Shown in pieces: positions 9,252 through 17,565 of a DNA stretch of 64,000 nucleotides. Each line of letters starts with the position of its first letter. Position 1 is the stretch's first letter. Under the pieces are notes generated by a model. The model did no database searches. It was not told the DNA's origin and saw only the letters and a program-made list of their open reading frames with translations. Source of the stretch: Burkholderiales bacterium (GTDB taxonomy: Bacteria; Pseudomonadota; Gammaproteobacteria; Burkholderiales; Burkholderiaceae_E); assembly GCA_027487815.1 (NCBI GenBank), contig JAIYCW010000060.1, positions 40,442-104,441 of the forward strand. The letters are read 5' to 3'. The position numbers and the translations under genes are program-made.

Positions 9252-9952
9252 GAGGAGGACTCAACAGCCTGGCCTTCAGCTGCAGGGACATAATCGGGCA
9301 TTTGCCCGGTCGCCAGCGCATGCACTATTCGTTCAGCGCAATACTGCATTGCTGCGTTGGCGTCGCTCACCCGACCAAAGATTCCTTGCATGGAGCTCAA
9401 GCCTCCGCGCTTGCGGCAGTTGATTCGGGCCAGTCGGGCACCAGAACTTAAATCCAACACGGTAGCTTCAATGGAAATACCCCCGCGGGTGGCAAGAAGC
9501 GGCCCACTACCCGGAATTGGCACAAGAAACATCAGCATGTTGAAAAGACGGCTGGGGCGCCAGACTTCCCGAACCATGACTTCCAGGCGCAGGGTCGGTG
9601 GCCCTGTCGAAGGCAAACGGCTCTTGATCAAGGTATCAAGTGTGGTGAGTACTTCGTCACGCTCAAGATCGGAGAGCTCGGTGGCGGACACTTCGTCGAC
9701 CTGCCACAGTGGGAGCAATTTAATGCTGTCGGCAGTTTGACCCAGGGCAACCGCTTTGAGTCGGTCCACTGCAATCGGGTCGATCCAATTTTCCACCCTC
9801 ATATTTGGTGGAGCTGGTGCCCCGGCAGTCCGTGCCGGATCGGCGGCTTGCGCGGGCCCCGTCAGTACCAGTGCTGCCATCAATAGGCCAAGCGATGAAC
9901 TTGTCACTGGAATCGAATTGCGAAGGCGCGCACACAAACTTTTTGACCACAT
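9242..9952 (-). CDS. Predicted exported protein, family not recognised
   Basis: About 236 residues when begun at ATG 9952. The N-terminus has positive charges, a hydrophobic stretch SSLGLLMAALVLTGPAQA and a likely signal-peptidase site AQA-AD. The mature part has a mixed strand-rich composition (SIEATVLDLSSGARLARI), a pattern seen in DUF3313-like outer-membrane-associated proteins, but I do not claim membership. An upstream start at 9985 is possible. It faces the amidohydrolase tail to tail, overlapping by 10 bp. Confidence 0.7.
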   Translation of the reverse strand: MWSKSLCARLRNSIPVTSSSLGLLMAALVLTGPAQAADPARTAGAPAPPNMRVENWIDPIAVDRLKAVALGQTADSIKLLPLWQVDEVSATELSDLERDEVLTTLDTLIKSRLPSTGPPTLRLEVMVREVWRPSRLFNMLMFLVPIPGSGPLLATRGGISIEATVLDLSSGARLARINCRKRGGLSSMQGIFGRVSDANAAMQYCAERIVHALATGQMPDYVPAAEGQAVESSSQR

Positions 9953-10094
9953 GCATGTAGTGTGGGGCTTAATGATGACAACCATACGAGCAAGTGGTTA
10001 CTCGCTTATCCCCTTGATCACACGCGGTTAAGTCCCGAGGACAGCCACGCGGCTCCCATAATTGAGGGCTTTGCTCAAACTTTGGACGCGTTGA

Positions 10095-10319
10095 ATGAAC
10101 CTGCAAGCCCGTAATCCGGAAACCCGGCAACTATGCGAATACCTGAATCAGACCAAGGGCGGCTTCATTGGTATGGCGGTGGCGATGTTTGCCCCGAAAT
10201 CTGACCACCGCTTTGTGCCTATGGACGCTGCGCAGCAGCGAGCACTTCGCGGACGCCGAATTTCCCCGGATCTGGAGTATTTTTGCGATTTGCTTCGGGC
10301 CGGCAAGCCACTTCGGTAA
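10095..10319 (+). CDS. Small hypothetical protein
   Basis: A 74-residue reading frame with an ATG start, a balanced charged composition and a C-terminal half (RALRGRRISPDLEYFCDLL) that looks like a real amphipathic protein. There is no signal peptide and no motif I recognise. It lies alone between a minus-strand exported protein and a solute-binding protein. Coding status is uncertain. Confidence 0.45.
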   Translation: MNLQARNPETRQLCEYLNQTKGGFIGMAVAMFAPKSDHRFVPMDAAQQRALRGRRISPDLEYFCDLLRAGKPLR

Positions 10320-10416
10320 ATCACCTGGTTTGAGCACCTGGCGTCTCTCGCCAAGTGCTTCATGGGGGCTGGCGGTATGATGGTTCTTTGTAGTGTTGAA
10401 CATCGCGAGGCCACCC

Positions 10417-12018
10417 ATGAAACTTTTTTTGAATCGCCCAACTTTCAAGCGAGCAGCATTTTCCATTTGTTTGCTGGTAGCGGTCGTCTGTGCGTTGCCG
10501 CTTGAGGCCAAGACCTTTCGCTGGACAGATCAAGGCGATCCAAACACGATGGATCCGCATGCTCAAAACGAGCTGCTCACCAATGCGATTAACGGGCAGA
10601 CCTACGAGACTCTGGTTAATCGTGACAAGCAGATGCGGGTAGTTGCTGTACTGGCGACCGAATGGCAGCAAACCGGACCGAAGCAATGGGTATTCAAACT
10701 TCGCCGCAATGTGAAGTTCCATGATGGTGGCGCTTTCACTGCTGACGATGTCGTGTTTTCGGTCAAGCGGGCCCAGGATGATCTGTCTGCCATTCGCTCC
10801 TACGCTCTAGGCTTGGGCGAGCCCCGCAAGGTGGATGACTTCACTGTGGAGTTCAATCTCAAGGATGTGAATCCGATCTTTCTTGAGCATGCCACGCTCG
10901 TGCAAATCATGAGTAAGGCGTGGTGCGAGAAAAATAACGCCACCCGTCCCCAGGACTTCAAGAATCGCCAAGACAGCTTTGCTGCTTTAAATGCCAACGG
11001 CACCGGCCCGTATGTGCTTAAGACCCGCCAGCCCGATGTGCGCACCGTACATGTGTTGAATCCTGCTTACTGGGGCAAGGTCGAAGGCAATGTGACCGAG
11101 GTGATCTTCACGCCGCTCAAGAGCGACCCAACGCGCACCGCGGCCCTGCTGTCCAATGAAGTGGACTTTGTTCATGACCCGGCCCCCAATGATGTTGCAA
11201 GAATGCGGACGACAGCAGGAGTCAAGGTAGTCGACGGGATGGAGAATCGGGTGCTCTTCATCGGCATGGACCAAAACCGCGACGAGCTTTTGTACTCCGA
11301 TGTGAAAGGTAAAAATCCCTTCAAGGATCGGCGCGTGAGGCTTGCGCTTTACCAGGCGATTGACATTGAAGCTATCCGCACCCGCCTGATGCGCAATCAG
11401 GCTTTCCCAACCGGCGCCATCATGCCCTCGCCAATCGGCACATATAACGATCCTGAGATTGAACGCAGGCGGGCGTTTGATGTGAATGAGGCGCGTCGCC
11501 TGATGGCTGAGGCTGGCTATCCGAATGGGTTCTCCGTGCAGCTTGACTGCCCAAATAATCGTTACATCAATGACGAAGAAATCTGCAATGCACTGGCCAA
11601 TATGTGGGCGCAGATTGGTGTGAAGATCAAGGTAGTGGCCATGCCTCGGGTGGTCTATTTTGCCAAAGGCCAGAAGCGTGATGTTTCTATGTACCTGTTG
11701 GGTTGGGGTGGTGCCATCACTGATGGCCAAACCACCTTTGATCAGATCTATCACTCGAAGGCTGCCGGGGGTAAAGGAGACTGGAACTGGGGCGATGTAA
11801 AAAGCCCTGCCATCGACGCTATGGTAGCCCAGCAAGCGGTGGAGGCTGATCCGAAAAAGCGTGAGGTGATCGTCAAGCGATTGCTCAAGGAAATGAATGA
11901 GCAGGTGCATTACCTGCCCCTGCATCGTCAGGTGATCCCCTGGGCGGTGCGCAGCAATATTGACCTTGTGCATCGCCCGGATAACTGGGTGGAGTATCAG
12001 TGGATTAATGTGCGCTAG
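10417..12018 (+). CDS. ABC transporter family-5 solute-binding protein (peptide/dipeptide type)
   Basis: ATG 10417 is chosen because it opens a standard signal peptide (lysine/arginine, then FSICLLVAVVCALPLEA). The mature protein has the SBP-5 hallmarks FRWTDQGDPNTMDPH, LRRNVKFHDGGAFTADDVVF, LNANGTGPYVL and a late segment with paired aromatic residues. About 533 residues, normal for DppA/OppA-like receptors that bind peptides, opines or similar compounds in the periplasm. No permease or ATPase genes are adjacent, so it is an orphan receptor. A carboxymuconolactone-decarboxylase-like gene follows 12 bp later. Confidence 0.9.
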   Translation: MKLFLNRPTFKRAAFSICLLVAVVCALPLEAKTFRWTDQGDPNTMDPHAQNELLTNAINGQTYETLVNRDKQMRVVAVLATEWQQTGPKQWVFKLRRNVKFHDGGAFTADDVVFSVKRAQDDLSAIRSYALGLGEPRKVDDFTVEFNLKDVNPIFLEHATLVQIMSKAWCEKNNATRPQDFKNRQDSFAALNANGTGPYVLKTRQPDVRTVHVLNPAYWGKVEGNVTEVIFTPLKSDPTRTAALLSNEVDFVHDPAPNDVARMRTTAGVKVVDGMENRVLFIGMDQNRDELLYSDVKGKNPFKDRRVRLALYQAIDIEAIRTRLMRNQAFPTGAIMPSPIGTYNDPEIERRRAFDVNEARRLMAEAGYPNGFSVQLDCPNNRYINDEEICNALANMWAQIGVKIKVVAMPRVVYFAKGQKRDVSMYLLGWGGAITDGQTTFDQIYHSKAAGGKGDWNWGDVKSPAIDAMVAQQAVEADPKKREVIVKRLLKEMNEQVHYLPLHRQVIPWAVRSNIDLVHRPDNWVEYQWINVR

Positions 12019-12030
12019 CTGGGAGCGACC

Positions 12031-12627
12031 ATGCCTCATCTTGAACCGCTCGCGTTGGAGTCCATCGGACAAGTGGATCTACTGGATCGCTTTGAGCACT
12101 ACCGCAAGACGCGCGGGTTTACTCCGCGCAGCATCATGACCATGGCGCGCCGCCCGGACATTGCCCGGGCTTTCATGGCGCTCAATCAGGCTGTGCTTTA
12201 TGAGGGCACTGTGCCAGTCGCGACCAAGATGCTGGTGAGTCTGGCCTCAAGCATGGCTTCGGGATGTTTGTACTGCCAGTCGCACATGACCAATCTTTCG
12301 AGCATCTACCAAGTGAGCGAAGACAAGATCGCGGCGTTGGCAGATTTTGAAAATCGCAAGTGGTTTAGTGAGGCCGAGAGTGCAGCGATCAATTTGGGGT
12401 GGAAGGCCGGTCGGGTGCCCAACGAGGTGCAGGCCGCAGATTTTGAGCGCTTGAAGCAACACTATAACGAGGACGAAATCGTGGAGCTGGTGGCTTCAGT
12501 GGCGCTGTTTGGATATCTGAATCGCTGGAATGACACGATGGCTACCGAGCTGGAGCCGTTTCCGAGCGAGGTGGCTGCCCGAATCATCGGCCCGGGCGGC
12601 TGGACCCCTGGAAAGCATGCTGGCTAA
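12031..12627 (+). CDS. Carboxymuconolactone decarboxylase / AhpD-like protein
   Basis: The 198-residue protein has the CMD/AhpD fold signature, with a redox pair in GCLYCQSH (about residues 76-84) followed by helices typical of the family. A C-x2-C with a nearby histidine suggests an AhpD-like peroxidase or disulfide function more than ring decarboxylation. It sits 12 bp behind an orphan solute-binding protein, so co-transcription is likely, although a functional link is not obvious. Confidence 0.82.
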   Translation: MPHLEPLALESIGQVDLLDRFEHYRKTRGFTPRSIMTMARRPDIARAFMALNQAVLYEGTVPVATKMLVSLASSMASGCLYCQSHMTNLSSIYQVSEDKIAALADFENRKWFSEAESAAINLGWKAGRVPNEVQAADFERLKQHYNEDEIVELVASVALFGYLNRWNDTMATELEPFPSEVAARIIGPGGWTPGKHAG

Positions 12628-12644
12628 GGCCGATCGGGCTTTGT

Positions 12645-13613
12645 TTAGTCGAGCTTGATGCCAGTGGATTTGATCACTTTTTCGTAGCGCAAATATTCGC
12701 GATTGATCAGCTCTGAAAATTGCTCTGGGCTGGTTGCGACAGGCTGCGCCATCAGGCTCGAAAAACGGGTTTTGGCTTCGGGCGATCGCAATGCCGTAGT
12801 GAAAGCGGTGTTCAGGCGAGTCACCACATCACGTGGGGTGCCCGCAGGCGCGATCAGCCCCCACCAGGTGTCTATCTCAAAGCCTGGGTAAGACTCAGCA
12901 ATGGTTGGAACATCGGGCAGGGCTGGGTCACGTACAGCGCTAGTTACTGCAAGCGCAACGATTCTGCCTGAGCGCAGATTTGCAGCCACGGTAGCAAGAT
13001 TATCCAGGGTGTAGTCGACCTCACCGGAAAGCAAGGCTTGCTGAGCTGGTGCCCCGCCGCTATAAGCGATATGCACAGCGAAGATGCCCGCACGCGATTT
13101 GAAGATCTCTCCACCCAGATGACCTGCGCTGCCATTGCCGCCGCTACCGTAATTCAGGCGTCCCGGGTTGGCCTTGGCATAAGCCACGAATGATTTGAGA
13201 TCGGTGATCTTCAGACGCTTGGCTGTTTCCGCATTCATCACCAACACGTTGGGGATACGCACCATCTGGGTGATGGGTTGAAAATCCTTGATGGGGTCGT
13301 AGGTGAGCTTGCTCAACCATGGGTTGATTGCATGCATGGCCACTGCTGCAATTCCCAGGGTGAGGCCATCGGCCGGCGCTCGCGCAACAGCCGCCACGCC
13401 AATGCCGCCCCCTGCGCCTGGTCGATTTTCAACAATCACCTGACCCAAGCTATCACGCACGCGCTCAGCCAAAACTCTTGCGGTGATATCGATCGGGCCG
13501 CCAGGCGCGAATGGCACGATGATTCGCGTGACATTGGTTTGTGCAAAAGCAGGTGTGAGGCCGCCAAGCGGCAATGCGCAAGTTAGCAGGCGGAGGGTTT
13601 CGCGACGATTCAT
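12645..13613 (-). CDS. Tripartite tricarboxylate transporter (Bug-type) substrate-binding protein
   Basis: It has the same signatures as the other Bug receptor: IIVPFAPGGPIDITARVL, VIVENRPGAGGGIGVAAVA, NYGSGGNGSAGHLGGEIF and LPDVPTIAESYPGFE. ATG 13613 begins MNRRETLRLL with a Tat/Sec-like leader ending in AFA; an ATG at 13637 would overlap the desaturase. The stop of the desaturase gene lies 7 bp upstream, so it is probably the last gene of the TetR-desaturase-receptor operon. TctAB partners are not present. Confidence 0.92.
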   Translation of the reverse strand: MNRRETLRLLTCALPLGGLTPAFAQTNVTRIIVPFAPGGPIDITARVLAERVRDSLGQVIVENRPGAGGGIGVAAVARAPADGLTLGIAAVAMHAINPWLSKLTYDPIKDFQPITQMVRIPNVLVMNAETAKRLKITDLKSFVAYAKANPGRLNYGSGGNGSAGHLGGEIFKSRAGIFAVHIAYSGGAPAQQALLSGEVDYTLDNLATVAANLRSGRIVALAVTSAVRDPALPDVPTIAESYPGFEIDTWWGLIAPAGTPRDVVTRLNTAFTTALRSPEAKTRFSSLMAQPVATSPEQFSELINREYLRYEKVIKSTGIKLD

Positions 13614-13620
13614 GGATGGG

Positions 13621-14556
13621 CTAGGGCTGTGTGACAAGTTTGATCACCGAACGATACCCGGTAACGACATTCATATGTTGCAGAGCTCCTTGCTCGCGCA
13701 AGAGGCGATGCGCCTTGGGCAAGTTCCAGCAGGGCAGTTGGGTAAACATGTGATGCTCACAATGATAATTCACCCAATAGGGGGCAAACATCATGCGTTC
13801 CCACCATGAGGCTAGCGTGGTGCGGGCGTGCCGATAAGGGCTCGGTTCATCGACTGGCACCATGGCATGCTCAGCGATGTTACGCAGCCGATAAATCAGC
13901 GGGAAGCAAAACGCAGCAGGCACTAGCCATAAAGCAAACCAAAGCCATGCGTAGCCTGCCCAAGCAAAGAGTGCCAAAAATGTCAGGCTGCCCCAAAGCA
14001 ATCGAGGGTCAAGACCAGGTCGCGCTTGCAACAAACTACTCGCCGTGACTTCCTTTTTCGGCTGCCCACGATGCCGCCACCAGGCTTCAAGATCGATTTG
14101 GAAGCGCAGCTTTAGAAAGCTTAACCCCGTGATATCACGCAGCACTTTGCGCAAAAGTGAGCTGCGCTGAACAGGAAAAGGCTTGGACAGTGGCAAGTCA
14201 GGATCTTCTTGCTGTTGCGCAAACCGGTGATGTTGAAGATGCACTTTACGATACTGCACCAAGGCCGATGAGCAGAGCCAGGTGCCCACCCAATCATTGA
14301 TTTTTCGGTTCGGGTGCAGCAGCCCGTGGGCCGCATCATGCATCAGGATCAATAGCCCGAGCTGGCGGCAGGCCACCACCGGAATCAATACTGGAATAAG
14401 CCAGGGCACCGCGGCACCGAGGACCATGGCAAGCGCAATCACTCCCCAGGCATGGGCTACGAGCCAGAGCCCACGCCATGACGACTTCGCAGTAAGCTCA
14501 GACCATTCGGAAGGCGAGAAGAGTTCAGCGGGGTTAATCCGCGCGGCGACGCCCAT
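13621..14556 (-). CDS. Membrane fatty-acid desaturase
   Basis: The three histidine boxes of di-iron membrane desaturases are intact: HDAAH (about residues 72-76), HLQHH (about 105) and HCEHH (about 263). Several hydrophobic segments lie between them, and the 311-residue length is typical. These enzymes insert a double bond into acyl chains, or hydroxylate related lipids, at the inner membrane. The start overlaps the TetR-family gene by 23 bp, so the regulator and enzyme are co-transcribed. That layout recalls DesT-controlled desaturases and suggests control by acyl-CoA, which is inference. Confidence 0.9.
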   Translation of the reverse strand: MGVAARINPAELFSPSEWSELTAKSSWRGLWLVAHAWGVIALAMVLGAAVPWLIPVLIPVVACRQLGLLILMHDAAHGLLHPNRKINDWVGTWLCSSALVQYRKVHLQHHRFAQQQEDPDLPLSKPFPVQRSSLLRKVLRDITGLSFLKLRFQIDLEAWWRHRGQPKKEVTASSLLQARPGLDPRLLWGSLTFLALFAWAGYAWLWFALWLVPAAFCFPLIYRLRNIAEHAMVPVDEPSPYRHARTTLASWWERMMFAPYWVNYHCEHHMFTQLPCWNLPKAHRLLREQGALQHMNVVTGYRSVIKLVTQP

Positions 14557-15235
14557 GGGCAGACTCCTTGGTGCCAGGAATTAAATGTAAGCCGGTTGTG
14601 CCGGATTGTGAGACATCAACAAAATCATCGAAGAGCAGGCGGATCACTTCGTTTTGCGTTGTGCGGGCATCAATCCCCAGAGCTTCATTACGCAAACATA
14701 GCGCCATCACAAGCGCCCAGAAGCGTTGTGCAGTCACCGCATCCGATTGATCAACTTTCCAGCCGCGTGCCTCACGCACCGAAGTAAAGGCCCGCTCGCC
14801 CTCGTGATGCAAACGCTCCATCGTGCGGGCGATCAGTGGCTGCAAAGCAGGTTGGCGCCGCGTGAGGACCAGAGCTTCGACAAACATTGAAAGACCTGGC
14901 TGCCCGAGAGTGCTGCGGGCAAGCGATTCGAGGTAGGTATGAGCGGACCGACAGGCCTTGGACGCTTGTTCAGCAGCCTGCGCGACATAAAGCATCTCGC
15001 GGCACGCGGCCTCTACGAACATGGCATCTTTCGTCCGAAAGTAATAGGTCACCTGGGAGGGGAATGCTTCAGCCGCGCTCGCCACGGCAGATACGCTTAC
15101 CGCCGCCAGTCCTTTGGCCTTGAACATCCGGGTGGCTGCATCGAGCAGCCGCGAGCGCATCTGACGGCCCGGGTCGGTAAGCAATGGGGTCTGCGGGTTG
15201 AAAGCTGATGCTTTGTTTTTGCTGATGCGGGCCAT
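14534..15235 (-). CDS. TetR-family repressor of the desaturase operon
   Basis: ATG 15235 gives a protein of about 233 residues. The N-terminal TetR helix-turn-helix spans about residues 20-75 (RLLDAATRMFKAKGLAAVSV, then QVTYYFRTKDAMF). The C-terminal ligand domain has no named match. It is the first gene of an operon with a fatty-acid desaturase and a TTT receptor. A strong 31-bp palindrome begins 6 bp upstream of its start codon, so autorepression is very likely. Confidence 0.9.
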   Translation of the reverse strand: MARISKNKASAFNPQTPLLTDPGRQMRSRLLDAATRMFKAKGLAAVSVSAVASAAEAFPSQVTYYFRTKDAMFVEAACREMLYVAQAAEQASKACRSAHTYLESLARSTLGQPGLSMFVEALVLTRRQPALQPLIARTMERLHHEGERAFTSVREARGWKVDQSDAVTAQRFWALVMALCLRNEALGIDARTTQNEVIRLLFDDFVDVSQSGTTGLHLIPGTKESAHGRRRAD

Positions 15236-15240
15236 GATTT

Positions 15241-15271
15241 GTACAGCATACAACATGCTTGTATGTTGTAC
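15241..15271. promoter_or_regulatory. 31-bp operator palindrome of the TetR-desaturase operon
   Basis: The left arm GTACAGCATACAA and the right arm TTGTATGTTGTAC are 13 bp each and are complementary except for one position, around the 5-bp centre CATGC. The site ends just upstream of the minus-strand start at 15235 and lies between that gene and the 3' end of ychJ. The size and symmetry fit a TetR-family operator bound by two dimers or one wide dimer. Confidence 0.75.
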
Positions 15272-15278
15272 AACAGGC

Positions 15279-15719
15279 TTAACTTTTCTGTCCGCCTGGC
15301 GAGTTTTCTGTAGAGTTGTCCCCATCAAGATACAGCCAGGTGCCGTGGCGGCACACAAAGCGACTACGTTCGTGCATGCATTGCGCCTTGCCGTTGGATT
15401 TGAACCAGGCCTTGAACTCAACAAGTCCTGTTTCAGCATCGCTTTGTGCATCGATTACGTCTAACCCGATCCATTGGGTTGGTGCGATGTCGAGGTCGGA
15501 TGGGACAGTGCCGGGATGCCAGGTTGACAGCAAGTAGTTATGCATTGAGGCATTGGGCGCGCCTGCGAAATGTAGCAATGCGTAGGCGCTATAACGTGAT
15601 CGCATCAAGGCCTCCGGAGTGGCCGCCATTTGCTGGCCGCCGTGCAAGCGGCCGCAGCATTGCTCATAAAGTTGGGGCTGCTTTTCGCGGGCTCGACATG
15701 GGCATGTCAGGCTCTTCAT
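15279..15719 (-). CDS. ychJ: YchJ-family (UPF0225) protein
   Basis: The 146-residue protein has the YchJ pattern: N-terminal CPC then YEQCCGRLHGG, ATPEALMRSRYSAYAL, and a C-terminal domain with VEFKAWF and RSRFVCRHGTWLYLDGD. The clustered cysteines suggest zinc binding. Function is not established in the family. Its ATG overlaps the stop of the upstream DUF1415 gene by 4 bp, so the two are translationally coupled. Confidence 0.9.
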   Translation of the reverse strand: MKSLTCPCRAREKQPQLYEQCCGRLHGGQQMAATPEALMRSRYSAYALLHFAGAPNASMHNYLLSTWHPGTVPSDLDIAPTQWIGLDVIDAQSDAETGLVEFKAWFKSNGKAQCMHERSRFVCRHGTWLYLDGDNSTENSPGGQKS

Positions 15720-16273
15720 CTTCGTTTCATGAGTTCAGTCCAACCTGCTTGCCCGAGCTCACGCATTGTCTGAGTATTGCGCTCAATGATCTGGTCGGCG
15801 TCTTGATCGGATTCCAGCGCCCGATCAATGCTGTCTTCCCGCAACAGATGAAGCATGGGATAGGGGGAGCGATTGGTATTGTTGGTGGGGTCGTCTTTCC
15901 TGGTGCCGCTGAACTGATAGTCCGGATGAAAGCTTGCGATCTGAATTTCGCCATCCAGGTCGCGCTCAGTAAGCAAGGCTTCGGCACTTGAAAGAAACTC
16001 GTTATAGTCAAAGAAGTCTTGAAGCATCTCCGGGTAGATGATGAGAGTAGTTTCGATGTCGTCCATCGGTGTGTTTTCAAGTAGGGTCAGCTCTTCGTCA
16101 ATCGTCTTGAGCAAACTCTCTTCATCGATTGCCGCACTCACTACAAATCTGATCTTGTTTTTTGCGTAGGGGGCTTTTGCAAAAGGACACAGGTTCAGTC
16201 CAATCACGCAGGATTCAAGCCAATGCCGGGTATGTGCGACGGGGTCGATGCTGTTGGTATCAATGGGATTCAT
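15716..16273 (-). CDS. DUF1415 family protein
   Basis: From ATG 16273 the protein has about 185 residues and the DUF1415 hallmarks: a conserved W-x4-IGLNLCPFAKAP near the N-terminus, a central EIQIASFHPDYQFSGT and the NRSPYPMLHLLREDSI segment. The single conserved Cys in NLCPFA suggests a functional thiol, but the family has no known activity. It overlaps ychJ by 4 bp. The hydrolase gene beginning near 16346 is divergent from it. Confidence 0.88.
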   Translation of the reverse strand: MNPIDTNSIDPVAHTRHWLESCVIGLNLCPFAKAPYAKNKIRFVVSAAIDEESLLKTIDEELTLLENTPMDDIETTLIIYPEMLQDFFDYNEFLSSAEALLTERDLDGEIQIASFHPDYQFSGTRKDDPTNNTNRSPYPMLHLLREDSIDRALESDQDADQIIERNTQTMRELGQAGWTELMKRR

Positions 16274-16345
16274 AGCCTGCAGTTTACCGGCCTGGAGCTT
16301 GGCTGACGATATCGCTTCGCGCTTTTGCAGAGTAGGCTCTGCGAA

Positions 16346-17470
16346 TTGAAACCTGCGAGCCACACCTTGAGAAAAACTGAAAAACTAAGAGCAGCGACAT
16401 CGCTTGTGGCTCAAGCCACCGTTGGGGTGACCAATATCGCAGAGGGTGTTCATCGCTCGGTCAGGCGAACCCTGCTGCTGGAGAAGGGAGCGGAGGGCTC
16501 CACCACTACTGGCATCACTGGGCTGGTTTATTCATCGATTCGTGGTACTACGGGCCTGGTGAGCAAGGCTATCGAAAAAGCTTTGCTGGCTATCGAGGCC
16601 AGCCTCTCCGAGCCCGAAGGCGCTGGTCCCGATTCGGAGTCATATCAGGCGATAGTGGCTGCGCTAAATGGAGTGATTGGTGATCAGCTGGCGGCAAATG
16701 CGAACCCGCTCGCCACCACGATGAGTTTTCAGTATCCATCACACGCTGATGGCGACAAGATCTTGCTTGTGATTCATGGCCTGTGCATGAATGACCTGCA
16801 GTGGACAACGATGCATGAGGACGTTCAGGTCAACCATGCCCAAGCCGTGGCGAAAGCTTGTGGTTTCACACCCGTATATCTGCGCTACAACACGGGGCGT
16901 GGGATAGAAGTGAATGGCGCTGAGTTGAATGAAAAGCTGGAAGACTTGTTCGCCACCTGGCCCACGCCGATCAAGCAGATTCATGTATTAGCGCACAGCA
17001 TGGGTGGCTTGGTTATGCGAAGTGCTGCTCATCAGGCCGAGGCGGCTGGGGGTAAGAAGCTTTGGCGTAGAAAGCTCAAGCGAATTGCCTTCCTCGGTAC
17101 CCCACATCACGGTGCGCCACTGGAGAAGGCTGGCCATTGGATCGATATCCTCCTGGGTGGCACCCCGTTCTCAAAACCCTTTCTGGCGCTGACCAAAATG
17201 CGCAGCCAAGGCATCAATGATTTGCGTCATGGCCTGAATCATCCTTTGCCTAAGCGAGTGGCGATTCTCGCAATAGCGGCATGCACAATGGCCAAGCGCA
17301 GCCTCGCGGCTGACAAGTTAAGTGGCGACGGGTTGGTGTCGATCAATAGCGCACTGGGCATCGATCTTGGCTTGGGTGCTGGGAGCACCGAAGTGTTTTT
17401 CAAGATGAACCATATGCAGCTGCTGAGTCGGCCGGAAGTGGGAGTCCGTCTGATCAAATTTTTCAGTTAG
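16346..17470 (+). CDS. Alpha/beta-hydrolase, lipase/PGAP1-like esterase
   Basis: The alpha/beta-hydrolase core is visible: KILLVIHGLCMN (oxyanion region), AHSMGGLVMR with the nucleophile serine (about residue 217), FLGTPHHGAP, and a C-terminal region with an acidic residue and the histidine of KMNHMQL. About 120 N-terminal residues are helical and hydrophobic and may associate with membrane. No good ATG exists in this part; TTG at 16346 or 16364 is the likely start, so the N-terminus is uncertain. The substrate is unknown. Confidence 0.75.
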   Translation: MKPASHTLRKTEKLRAATSLVAQATVGVTNIAEGVHRSVRRTLLLEKGAEGSTTTGITGLVYSSIRGTTGLVSKAIEKALLAIEASLSEPEGAGPDSESYQAIVAALNGVIGDQLAANANPLATTMSFQYPSHADGDKILLVIHGLCMNDLQWTTMHEDVQVNHAQAVAKACGFTPVYLRYNTGRGIEVNGAELNEKLEDLFATWPTPIKQIHVLAHSMGGLVMRSAAHQAEAAGGKKLWRRKLKRIAFLGTPHHGAPLEKAGHWIDILLGGTPFSKPFLALTKMRSQGINDLRHGLNHPLPKRVAILAIAACTMAKRSLAADKLSGDGLVSINSALGIDLGLGAGSTEVFFKMNHMQLLSRPEVGVRLIKFFS

Positions 17471-17565
17471 CTCTTTTGTGTAGCTACCCAGCCTAACGGC
17501 AATTTCATTGGTGGGTGGTAAATTGACGAGATAGCCAATCTGGGTGTCTCGCACATTACATTTTG

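Noticed and set aside
10987..12072. 361-codon minus-strand frame opposite the solute-binding protein
   Set aside because: The plus strand is a clear SBP-5 protein; the antisense frame has no recognisable domain.
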